Source of the DNA: an uncultured Oscillochloris sp.
GTDB lineage: Bacteria > Chloroflexota > Chloroflexia > Chloroflexales > Chloroflexaceae
Reading direction: 5' to 3'
Length of the DNA stretch: 6,473 nt
Assembly (NCBI GenBank): GCA_903877945.1
Contig: CAIRFY010000008.1
Span: 1-6,473, forward strand
The notes under the pieces are model-generated. The model did no database searches. It saw only the letters and a list, made by a program, of their open reading frames with translations, and was not told the DNA's origin. Positions 1 to 6,473 of the stretch are shown here, one piece after another (position 1 is the stretch's first letter; every line of letters begins with the position of its first letter). Both the position numbers and the translations under genes were made by a program.

Positions 1-86
1 CTCGCCTCCTCGCCTCCTCGCCTCCTCGCCTCCTCGCCTCCTCGCCTCCTCGCCTCCTCGCCTCCTCGCCTCCTCGCCTCCTCGCC
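1..86. repeat. Perfect tandem octamer array, unit CTCGCCTC
   Basis: Ten full copies of CTCGCCTC plus a six-base partial copy (CTCGCC) follow one another without a mismatch, and the array is cut by the left window edge, so its true length is unknown. On the opposite strand the unit can be read as GCGAGGAG, which differs by one base from the GCGAGGAC unit of the array at 6241-6464. No frame contains a stop codon because the sequence is so simple, but there is no start signal and no reason to call it coding. The lack of any variant unit suggests recent expansion or ongoing homogenisation by slippage (inference). Confidence 0.97.
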
Positions 87-129
87 AGACGGTAAAGCTG
101 AATGTGCCCATTCTGAAACATGCCTTAGG

Positions 130-180
130 GCTACGTCAAAGCCCGCCGGGGGCTGAAGCCCCCCGGCGGGCGACGTTAGC
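130..180. repeat. Long GC-rich intergenic hairpin, probably a dispersed palindromic element
   Basis: Bases 141-152 (GCCCGCCGGGGG) are perfectly complementary to 160-171 (CCCCCGGCGGGC), giving a 12-bp stem around the 7-base loop CTGAAGC. The stem continues outside: CGTC at 134-137 pairs with GACG at 172-175 after a three-base AAA bulge, and GCT at 130-132 can pair with AGC at 178-180 with small bulges. Hairpins built on GGGCTGAAGCCC recur in intergenic regions of many GC-rich bacteria, so this is probably a REP-like dispersed element; that is from general knowledge and no second copy lies in this window. It could also act as a terminator for an upstream transcript or as a barrier to read-through, but there is no T-tract after it on the + strand. 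Confidence 0.8.
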
Positions 181-201
181 GGAGTCCTACCTGCGCCGCA
201 G

Positions 202-210
202 TGCTACAAT
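202..210 (+). promoter_or_regulatory. Extended -10 promoter (TGC-TACAAT)
   Basis: TACAAT at 205-210 matches the sigma-70 -10 consensus at five of six bases and is preceded by TG at 202-203, the extended -10 motif. No good -35 hexamer is present: the bases 17 bp upstream (182-187, GAGTCC) do not resemble TTGACA, in keeping with an extended -10 promoter. Transcription would begin at about 216-218, giving a leader of roughly 45 bases before the ATG at 263. It probably drives both downstream genes. Closely similar GTGCTACAAT strings are, as I recall, common upstream of Chloroflexota genes. Confidence 0.6.
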
Positions 211-251
211 AGACAAAGTTAGGCGCTCCTACTCCCGACCGCTGATCATAC

Positions 252-255
252 GGAG
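252..255 (+). promoter_or_regulatory. Ribosome binding site that decides the glycohydrolase start
   Basis: GGAG lies seven bases before the ATG at 263. It supports that ATG over the upstream in-frame ATG at 104, which lies before the predicted promoter and would translate through the hairpin. Confidence 0.6.
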
Positions 256-262
256 TCCCGCT

Positions 263-1195
263 ATGCCTCAGCCCATGACCGCCGACCGCGCCCGAGGTGC
301 CATGCTCGGACTCGCGACCGGCGATGCCCTTGGTACGACGCTGGAGTTTACTGGCCCCCTCGACCCCTTTGCGCCGCGTGTGACCCAGATTGTCGGTGGC
401 GGCCCCTTTGGCTTGCCCCCCGGTGCGTGGACCGACGATACCAGCATGGCCCTCTGCCTCGGCCAGAGTCTAGTGGCCTGCGGCGGATTCGACGCCCGCG
501 ACCAGATCGAGCGCTATGTGCGCTGGTGGCGTCTGGGCGAGAACTCTGCCACCGGGCGTTGCTTTGATATTGGCAACGCCACCAGCAGCGCCCTGCGGCG
601 CTATGTCGAAAGCCACGACCCTTTCGCTGGCGACCCTAGCCCCTCGGCGGCTGGCAATGGCTCGCTCATGCGCCTGGCCCCGGTGGCCCTGGCCGCCGCC
701 AGCGAGGTCGAGGCGGTTGAGTGGGCCGGACTCCAGTCGCGTGTCACTCACGCCGCCCGCGAGGCGGTGGACGCATGCCGCTTCTATGCCCGCCTGCTCT
801 GGCGGGCCATCGACGCGGCACCCAAGGATGCGCTGCTTGACACGAGCGCCGGGGCCGATCTCGACCTGGCCCCGGCGGTGGCAGCCGTGGCCAGCGGTAG
901 CTACCAGCGCGCCATGCCCCCGGTGATCCAGGGCACCGGCTATGTCGTCCGCGCCCTGGAGGCCGCCCTGTGGGCCTTCTACCATAGCACCTCGTTTGAG
1001 ACAGGGGCCATCCTCGCGGTGAACCTCGGCCAAGACGCCGATACCACGGGGGCGATCTACGGCCAGATCGCGGGGGCATACTACGGTGTGGCAGACATTC
1101 CGGCGGCATGGCGCGCATGTATCATCTGGCACGATCAGATTATTGCCCTGGCCGACGATCTGGCGGCGACGAGCGCACGACGATCAGCGTTATGA
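263..1195 (+). CDS. ADP-ribosylglycohydrolase family protein (DraG/ARH-like)
   Basis: This 310-residue protein has the hallmarks of the ADP-ribosyl-glycohydrolase family (Pfam ADP_ribosyl_GH): an all-helical, binuclear-metal hydrolase that removes ADP-ribose from proteins or related substrates in the cytoplasm. Visible motifs are the N-terminal GAMLGLATGDALG (residues 12-24), the first metal-binding motif WTDDTSMAL (56-64; T57, D58, D59), the central GNGSLMRLAPVAL (131-143), THAAREAVDAC (162-172), and the second metal motif GQDADTTGA (256-264; D258, D260, T261). All expected metal ligands are present and the length is typical, so it should be active. The open frame extends upstream to an ATG at 104, but the extra 53 residues come from the hairpin and promoter and show no family similarity. 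The ATG at 263 has a GGAG site seven bases before it. No nitrogenase gene is nearby, so a nitrogenase-regulating DraG role is not supported and the substrate is unknown. Stop TGA is 25 bp before the next gene. Confidence 0.93.
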   Translation: MPQPMTADRARGAMLGLATGDALGTTLEFTGPLDPFAPRVTQIVGGGPFGLPPGAWTDDTSMALCLGQSLVACGGFDARDQIERYVRWWRLGENSATGRCFDIGNATSSALRRYVESHDPFAGDPSPSAAGNGSLMRLAPVALAAASEVEAVEWAGLQSRVTHAAREAVDACRFYARLLWRAIDAAPKDALLDTSAGADLDLAPAVAAVASGSYQRAMPPVIQGTGYVVRALEAALWAFYHSTSFETGAILAVNLGQDADTTGAIYGQIAGAYYGVADIPAAWRACIIWHDQIIALADDLAATSARRSAL

Positions 1196-1209
1196 ACCCA
1201 CCATTGGGT

Positions 1210-1215
1210 GAGGGA
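1210..1215 (+). promoter_or_regulatory. Ribosome binding site of the CheB/CheR hybrid kinase gene
   Basis: GAGGGA ends five bases before the ATG at 1221, within the 25-bp gap after the glycohydrolase stop codon. No promoter or terminator is visible in that gap, which supports co-transcription. Confidence 0.6.
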
Positions 1216-1220
1216 CTTCC

Positions 1221-4200
1221 ATGTCATCAGGTACTGCTCCTGCGCGTGTTCCAGGTGATCAAGCGGGCCAGCCGAGTCATATTGTCTGCGTCGGCGCATC
1301 GGCCGGTGGTCTCCGACCTCTCCAGATCTTTTTCGAGCGTATGGGCGAAACCAGCGGCATGGCCTTCGTGGTTATCCAGCACCTCTCGCCCGATTTTAAG
1401 AGCCTGATGGGCGATCTGCTCCTGCGCCACACGCGCATGGCCATCCATAGTGTTGAAGATGGCATGTTGATCGTATCTAATGCCGTCTACCTCATTCCCC
1501 CCGGCACGCAGATGACCGTGGCTCACGGGCGGCTTTACCTCGTCCAGCGAGTTAAGCAGGATCATGTGGTGCTGCCTATCGACATTTTTCTGCACTCGCT
1601 CGCGGAGGACTACGGCGACCGCGCTATTGCCGTGATCCTCTCCGGCGCTGGGTCAGACGGCTCTATGGGCATTCAGGCGGTGGCTGCCGCTGGGGGGCTG
1701 GTGGTGGTGCAATCGCCCGAGACCGCCCAGTTCGACAGTATGCCCCGCAACGCCATCACCACCGGTGTGGTTGATGTCGTTCTCGGCCCAGAGGATATTC
1801 CCGTTGCGTTGACCAACTACAGCGATAACCCTGGCTCGATCCTGGCCCTGGCCCGCACGCTCGCCCAAATGGACGTGAGCGGTGAGGGTGGCGATCACCA
1901 TGTGGCCCAGATCTTCTTCTTCCTGCGTAGTCGCTGGGGTGTTGATTTTGCCAATTATAAGCCGACGACGATTGGGCGTGGCATTGAGCGGCGCATGGCC
2001 ATGCACAAGATCAGCCAGATCTCGGAGTATGTCAGCATGCTCGCCGCTGACCCAGAAGAGGTGGCCGCGCTCTACCGCGACCTGCTCATCCACGTTACTG
2101 AGTTCTTCCGCAACCCTGAGGCGTTCCGTGTACTCGAAACCCAGGTGATCCCGGCGATCTTCCGCCACAAGAACAATAACGACGATATCCGGGTCTGGGT
2201 GAGTGGCTGCGCTACCGGCGAAGAGGCATACTCAGTCGCCATGCTGCTCCACGAGCATTCCCTCAAACTCAATGCTGTTAATAAGATCACGGTGTTTGCT
2301 ACCGATCTGCACCGGCCCTCGCTGAGCTTCGCCTCGCAGGGCATCTACCCGGTCGAAACCCTGCACAATCTGAGTCCTGAGCGGCGAGCTGTCTATGTTC
2401 AAGAGGACTCGGGCGGCTACTATAAGGTGTCGCCCGAACTACGCAAACTGGTGGTCTTTGCGCCACAAAACCTGATCAACGACCCGCCCTTCACGCGGAT
2501 CGATCTGGCTACCTGTCGCAACCTGCTGATCTACTTCAAGCCCCCCGTTCAGGAGAAGGTGATCGCGTCGCTGCACTTTTCCCTGCGCAGCGATGGATTC
2601 CTCTTTCTCGGCTCCAGTGAGGGCATCGGGCGACTTTCTGGTGAGTTTGAGCCGGTCGATAGTCACTGGAAAATTTTTCGCAAAGCCCGCGACACCCGCC
2701 TGCCTCTCGATATGGTCGCCCGCGATATGCCTGCTACCGCCACGATCACCCAGACCGCCTCGCTCACGATGCCACGTTCGATGGTCGGGATCGACCGCCA
2801 GTTGATGAACGACTACGACCGTCTGCTGGATCGCTATATGCCCTGCGGCGTGCTGCTCGATCCGCAGTATCGGCCCATCCACTATTTCGGCGATGTGGCG
2901 CGCTATCTGCGCCACGCTCGCGGACGGCCCGAGAATGACATCCTGCGCATGACGGATTCGAGCCTGAGCCTCGCCCTGAACAGCATCCTCCAACGTGCGG
3001 CCAAGGCTGACCAGCCGACGACCATGAAGGGTGTCCAGGTAGGTACGGCTGATGGTGACCGCTATGTGGACATCACCATTGAGCGGCTGAGTGACCCGCG
3101 CACCCGGATCGACCACTTTATCGTCACCTTTGCTGAGTTACCGATTACACCGACCACCGCCAGCCGATCTGATCCTGAAGATGATACTACTATCAGTGTC
3201 GATACCGCCAGCACCGACACCTTCGTACCAACGGATAGCTGGCGACATCGGGTAGATGATCTTGAGCAGGAGTTGAGCTTTACCCGCGAGAACCTCCAGG
3301 CCACGATTGAGGAGTTTCAGACCAGCAACGAGGAACTTCAGAGTACCAACGAGGAATTGCTGGCGGCCAACGAGGAACTCCAGAGTACCAACGAGGAACT
3401 CCAGTCGGTGAACGAGGAATTGTTCACCGTCAACGCCGAGTTCGAACTGCGCAATAAAGATCTGAAGGATCTCAACCGCGACTACGACGACCTCATCCGC
3501 AGCACGCGGGTGGCCCTGGTCTTCCTCGACCGCGACCTCCAGATCCGCCGCTATAGCCCGATGATCGAGGGCTTCTTCGACCTGCGACCCTTTGATATGG
3601 GACGCCCCATCGCCAGCATCGCTTACAAGCTCGATGGTCAGGCCGAGTTGCTGGCTGACCTCCAGGTGGTGGCGACCGGCGGCGCGACGGTGATGCGTGA
3701 GGTGCGCGGGCAAAACGAGCGCTGGTTCCAACTCCGCGTGCGTCCCTTCCTCAACGAGGCCCAGGAACGCCTCGGCGTGGTGCTGATGTATATTGACATC
3801 AGCGAACTCAAGCAGGCCCAGGAGCGCGCCCTGCTCAGCGAACAACTTTTTCAGATGACCATCGAGAGCAGCCTCGACTCTTTCTTCATCTACGCGGCAG
3901 TGCGCAGCATCCACGGCGAGATCATCGACTTCCAGGTGCTTGAGACGAACTCCGTTGGCGCGAGTCACTTCGGTCTCGCCCGCGATGAGTTGCTGGGCCG
4001 ACGGATCTCGGAGGTACTCGACAGCCCCGCCAGCAGCGCCCAAATGATCCACGACTACCAGATGGTGATGGAGAGCGGCGTACCCCTGATCCGCGAGTTC
4101 GAGTCCGAGATGAACGGTCGGCACCGCTGGCTGCGCCAGCAGGTGGTGATCGTCGGCGACGGCGTGGCGGTCACCAGTTCCGACATCAGCGACCGCAAGA

Positions 4201-6170
4201 CGTTCGAGTTGAAGCTGAAGGCCCAGCAAGAACGGCTCGACATGGCCCTCAGCGGCGGCAGCCTGGGCACCTGGGATTCCGAATTCTCCAGTGGGCGGAT
4301 GACGCTGGATGATCGCGCCTTGATCTTCTTCGGCCTGAATCCTAGCGAGATTGAGGAGACCCTCGCCTTCTGGAATGCTCGAATTCACATCGACGACAGA
4401 TCCCATGCGCGTGAGGTGTTTAGCCAGTATATGGCCGGGAACTCGCATATCCTTGAGACGGAGCTACGTATGCGCCACCGCGACGGATCGTGGCGCTGGA
4501 TCAGTAGTCGAGGCCGCGCAGTGGAGCGAGATCCAACAGGGGTGCCGCTGCGTATGGCCGGCACCTACCAGGACATCACCGAGCGGGTGCAGGCCGAGGC
4601 TCAGTTGCGTGAGAGCAATCGGCGCTACCAGACCCTCAGCGAGACCTCGCCGGTCGGCATTTTTCGCACCGATGCGACCGGCAGTTGTATCTATGTGAAC
4701 CCGCGCTGGCGCGAGATCGTGGGCATATCGTCTGCGGAGGCCCTGGGCGATGGTTGGATGCGCGGGCTGCACCCCGATGATGCGGCGACAGTGGTTGCCG
4801 CCTGGGTCGCGGCGATCGAGACCAAGGCTGATTTTCAGCGTGAGTTTCGCTTTCTCCAGCGCAATGGCACCGTCAGATGGGCGCTTTCGCAGGCGGTGCC
4901 GGAGATCGACGAGGTTGGTCAACTGGTTGGCTACGTGGGCACCGTGATCGATATTGGTCAGCGGATCGCCGCCGAAGAGACCCTGCGCCGCCAGTCGGCT
5001 CAGCTTGAAACGGCCAACGCTGAACTAGCTCAGGCCGCTCGGCTCAAAGATCAGTTTTTGGCCAATATGAGCCACGAGCTGCGCACCCCGCTCACGGGCG
5101 TGATCGGCTTCGGCGAGGCTCTCGCTCAGGGGATCTACGGCGACTTGAACGATGCACAGAAGAGGGCGACCCAGCATATCTTCGACAACGGCCAGCACCT
5201 GCTCAGCCTGATCAATGATATCCTCGACCTCGCACGGATTGGGGCTGGCCACGTCGAGATCAAACTCGGCCCCGTGTCAATCGATACTATCTGCGCTGAA
5301 GTGATCGACATGATCGCGCCCATGGCCAGGGCGAAGGATCAGCGCATCAGTTACACTCATCCGCCCGCCGACGTGATCATTGAGGCTGATGTGCTGCGGC
5401 TGCGCCAGATCTTGATTAACCTGCTCTCGAACGCCGTGAAGTTCACGCCCGATGGCGGCGAGTTTGGTGTCACCGTGGAACTTGACGCTGGGCGCAGTGA
5501 GGTCTGTTTTGTCGTGTGGGATCACGGGATCGGAATCTCGCTCGCCCATCAGCCGCTGCTATTCCAGCCCTTCGTGCAACTTGACAGTCGGCTGGCCCGC
5601 GCACAGCCCGGCACTGGCCTTGGCCTGTCCCTCGTGCGTCAACTGACCACCCTGCACGGCGGGTCAGTTCATCTGAGCAGCGTGCTGGGCGAGGGCAGTA
5701 CCTTCACCGTCCGCTTGCCGCTACGCCAGAGACCGGATCTCTATGACCTGCCCGCACGACAGATGGTGCGTGTCCCGGCGACCGAGGGGCGCCCCCTCAT
5801 TCTGTTGGCCGAAGACGACCACTCCGTGTCGACGCTGCTGCACGACTACCTCTCCACCCAGGGTTACACCCTGATGCACATTGATCGCGGCGAACACGTG
5901 CTGTCGCTGCTACACGGCATTCGGCCACAATTGGCCATGATCGACATTCAGTTGCCCGGCACGAGCGGGCTGGAGATTATCGCCCGTCTGCGGGCCGACC
6001 CCGACCCGCAGATCGCGCGCACGCCGGTGATCGCCGTGACCGCCCTGGCCATGCTCGGCGACCACGAGCGCTGCCTCGCTGCCGGGGCCAACGACTATCT
6101 GAGCAAGCCGATCCGGCTCGACGAACTTAGCGTGGTCGTCGCCCGTGTGCTGAGCGGTGGGAGAGGGTAA
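1221..6170 (+). CDS. CheB/CheR-PAS hybrid histidine kinase with C-terminal receiver domain
   Basis: This 1649-residue soluble sensor has no signal peptide or membrane segment. Domains in order: CheB methylesterase (about 20-200) with the triad S27 (GASAGG), H54 (QHLSP) and D146 (GSDGS); CheR N-terminal helical domain (about 225-290) and SAM-dependent methyltransferase (about 290-490; HVTEFFRNPEAF, VSGCATGEEAYS, FATDL, NLLIYF); a PAS-like region (about 530-640); a heptad coiled coil rich in NEEL (about 676-757); four PAS segments (about 760-865, 874-995, 1003-1127, 1133-1252); HisKA with H1285 in NMSHELRTP; HATPase with N box NLLSNAVKF (1400-1408), G1 box DHGIG (D1434) and GTGLGL (1464-1469); and a receiver (about 1524-1645) with E1531/D1532, phosphoacceptor D1575, T1607 and K1629. 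Every signature residue sought is present, so kinase, esterase and methyltransferase may all work. The CheB part lacks its usual N-terminal receiver, as is common in such fusions, and no HPt domain follows the C-terminal receiver. Methylation targets and the sensed signal are unknown. The ATG is preceded by GAGGGA. Confidence 0.95.
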   Translation: MSSGTAPARVPGDQAGQPSHIVCVGASAGGLRPLQIFFERMGETSGMAFVVIQHLSPDFKSLMGDLLLRHTRMAIHSVEDGMLIVSNAVYLIPPGTQMTVAHGRLYLVQRVKQDHVVLPIDIFLHSLAEDYGDRAIAVILSGAGSDGSMGIQAVAAAGGLVVVQSPETAQFDSMPRNAITTGVVDVVLGPEDIPVALTNYSDNPGSILALARTLAQMDVSGEGGDHHVAQIFFFLRSRWGVDFANYKPTTIGRGIERRMAMHKISQISEYVSMLAADPEEVAALYRDLLIHVTEFFRNPEAFRVLETQVIPAIFRHKNNNDDIRVWVSGCATGEEAYSVAMLLHEHSLKLNAVNKITVFATDLHRPSLSFASQGIYPVETLHNLSPERRAVYVQEDSGGYYKVSPELRKLVVFAPQNLINDPPFTRIDLATCRNLLIYFKPPVQEKVIASLHFSLRSDGFLFLGSSEGIGRLSGEFEPVDSHWKIFRKARDTRLPLDMVARDMPATATITQTASLTMPRSMVGIDRQLMNDYDRLLDRYMPCGVLLDPQYRPIHYFGDVARYLRHARGRPENDILRMTDSSLSLALNSILQRAAKADQPTTMKGVQVGTADGDRYVDITIERLSDPRTRIDHFIVTFAELPITPTTASRSDPEDDTTISVDTASTDTFVPTDSWRHRVDDLEQELSFTRENLQATIEEFQTSNEELQSTNEELLAANEELQSTNEELQSVNEELFTVNAEFELRNKDLKDLNRDYDDLIRSTRVALVFLDRDLQIRRYSPMIEGFFDLRPFDMGRPIASIAYKLDGQAELLADLQVVATGGATVMREVRGQNERWFQLRVRPFLNEAQERLGVVLMYIDISELKQAQERALLSEQLFQMTIESSLDSFFIYAAVRSIHGEIIDFQVLETNSVGASHFGLARDELLGRRISEVLDSPASSAQMIHDYQMVMESGVPLIREFESEMNGRHRWLRQQVVIVGDGVAVTSSDISDRKTFELKLKAQQERLDMALSGGSLGTWDSEFSSGRMTLDDRALIFFGLNPSEIEETLAFWNARIHIDDRSHAREVFSQYMAGNSHILETELRMRHRDGSWRWISSRGRAVERDPTGVPLRMAGTYQDITERVQAEAQLRESNRRYQTLSETSPVGIFRTDATGSCIYVNPRWREIVGISSAEALGDGWMRGLHPDDAATVVAAWVAAIETKADFQREFRFLQRNGTVRWALSQAVPEIDEVGQLVGYVGTVIDIGQRIAAEETLRRQSAQLETANAELAQAARLKDQFLANMSHELRTPLTGVIGFGEALAQGIYGDLNDAQKRATQHIFDNGQHLLSLINDILDLARIGAGHVEIKLGPVSIDTICAEVIDMIAPMARAKDQRISYTHPPADVIIEADVLRLRQILINLLSNAVKFTPDGGEFGVTVELDAGRSEVCFVVWDHGIGISLAHQPLLFQPFVQLDSRLARAQPGTGLGLSLVRQLTTLHGGSVHLSSVLGEGSTFTVRLPLRQRPDLYDLPARQMVRVPATEGRPLILLAEDDHSVSTLLHDYLSTQGYTLMHIDRGEHVLSLLHGIRPQLAMIDIQLPGTSGLEIIARLRADPDPQIARTPVIAVTALAMLGDHERCLAAGANDYLSKPIRLDELSVVVARVLSGGRG
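3327..3419 (+). repeat. Five in-frame AACGAGGAA repeats with a 21-bp period (NEEL heptads)
   Basis: The nonamer AACGAGGAA starts at 3327, 3348, 3369, 3390 and 3411, exactly 21 bp apart. Each encodes the NEE of an NEEL heptad, at residues 703, 710, 717, 724 and 731. Seven-residue spacing is that of a coiled coil; this segment joins the CheB/CheR half to the PAS-kinase half. NEEL-rich linkers are typical of CheB/CheR fusion proteins. The near-identity at DNA level means slippage could add or remove whole heptads without changing frame (inference). Confidence 0.9.
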
Positions 6171-6240
6171 ACAACGAAGACGGCTCTATCTCGCGCATCT
6201 TTCCGAGTTATTATGATGAGACACGGTTCAGAACAGTGTG
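6171..6240. other. Short non-coding spacer with no clear terminator
   Basis: Between the stop codon of the hybrid kinase and the octamer array there are 70 bases of lower GC content. I see no stem-loop followed by a T-tract. A -10-like TATGAT lies at 6212-6217 but has no partner -35 element, so I do not call a promoter. Confidence 0.6.
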
Positions 6241-6464
6241 GCGAGGACGCGAGGACGCGAGGACGCGAGGACGCGAGGACGCGAGGACGCGAGGACGCGA
6301 GGACGCGAGGGCGCGAGGACGCGAGGACGCGAGGACGCGAGGGCGCGAGGGCGCGAGGGCGCGAGGACGCGAGGACGCGAGGACGCGAGGACGCGAGGAC
6401 GCGACGACGCGAGGACGCGAGGACGCGAGGACGCGAGGACGCGAGGACGCGAGGACGCGAGGAC
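6241..6464. repeat. Tandem octamer array, 28 units of GCGAGGAC and variants
   Basis: Twenty-eight uninterrupted 8-bp units. Twenty-three are GCGAGGAC; units 9, 13, 14 and 15 (starting at 6305, 6337, 6345, 6353) are GCGAGGGC, and unit 21 (6401) is GCGACGAC. All changes are substitutions, with no indels. The array breaks off at 6465 (GCGGTGACA), close to the right window edge. Because 8 is not a multiple of 3, the array reads as an 8-residue repeat (A-R-T-R-G-R-E-D) every 24 bp, and no stop occurs in any frame inside it. The open frame from a GTG at 6238 to a TGA at 6469-6471 is an artefact of this and is not called as a gene. The function is unknown. Confidence 0.97.
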
Positions 6465-6473
6465 GCGGTGACA

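Noticed and set aside
1..86. CRISPR-like array
   Set aside because: The units are 8 bp with no spacers; both arrays in the window are simple tandem repeats.
470..1132. Minus-strand open frame of 220 codons opposite the glycohydrolase
   Set aside because: No domain is recognisable and the opposite strand encodes conserved metal-binding motifs; it is a shadow frame.
263..1195. Assignment as the nitrogenase regulator DraG
   Set aside because: The family match is clear, but no draT or nitrogenase gene is nearby, and the DraG/ARH family contains many proteins with other substrates.
3138..4448. Long minus-strand open frame of 436 codons inside the hybrid kinase gene
   Set aside because: It is the antisense shadow of a GC-rich coding region. 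It has no recognisable domain, while the + strand frame carries clear coiled-coil and PAS signatures throughout.
6212..6217. Possible promoter (TATGAT) in the spacer after the kinase gene
   Set aside because: No -35 element, no extended -10 TG, and no gene visible downstream within the window.
6238..6471. 77-codon open frame starting with GTG and encoding an A-R-T-R-G-R-E-D repeat
   Set aside because: It is produced entirely by the octamer array, which has no stops in any frame; there is no convincing ribosome binding site and the composition is an artefact of an 8-bp repeat read in threes.

Overview
The window is GC-rich bacterial DNA with two genes on the + strand, flanked on both sides by tandem arrays of an 8-bp unit. 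The organism is probably a filamentous member of the Chloroflexota (Chloroflexales type). This rests on an extended -10 promoter of the GTGCTACAATAG type, a GGGCTGAAGCCC-centred intergenic hairpin, intergenic octamer arrays, and a very large multi-domain sensor protein. It is an inference from style; no marker gene is present.

Layout. Bases 1-86 are a perfect CTCGCCTC array that runs off the left edge. Bases 87-262 are non-coding. They hold a long GC-rich hairpin (about 130-180), an extended -10 promoter (202-210) and a ribosome binding site (252-255). Bases 263-1195 encode a complete ADP-ribosylglycohydrolase of the DraG/ARH family. After 25 bp, bases 1221-6170 encode a 1649-residue protein that joins a CheB methylesterase, a CheR methyltransferase, a heptad coiled coil, several PAS domains, a histidine kinase core and a C-terminal receiver domain. 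Bases 6171-6240 show no clear signal. Bases 6241-6464 are 28 copies of a GCGAGGAC-type octamer, and the window ends just after them.

How the parts may work together. The spacing, shared strand and lack of a terminator between the genes suggest one transcript from the promoter near 205. The large protein looks like a soluble cytoplasmic sensor: PAS domains sense, the kinase autophosphorylates at H1285, and phosphate can pass to D1575 in the receiver. The CheB and CheR domains keep their key residues. The glycohydrolase would remove ADP-ribose from a protein or other substrate. A link between kinase signalling and reversible ADP-ribosylation is suggested only by gene adjacency. No ADP-ribosyltransferase, nitrogenase gene or chemoreceptor is in the window.

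The most unusual non-coding feature is the pair of octamer arrays. Read on opposite strands, their units (GCGAGGAG and GCGAGGAC) differ by one base, so the two-gene cassette is bracketed by near-complementary inverted arrays.
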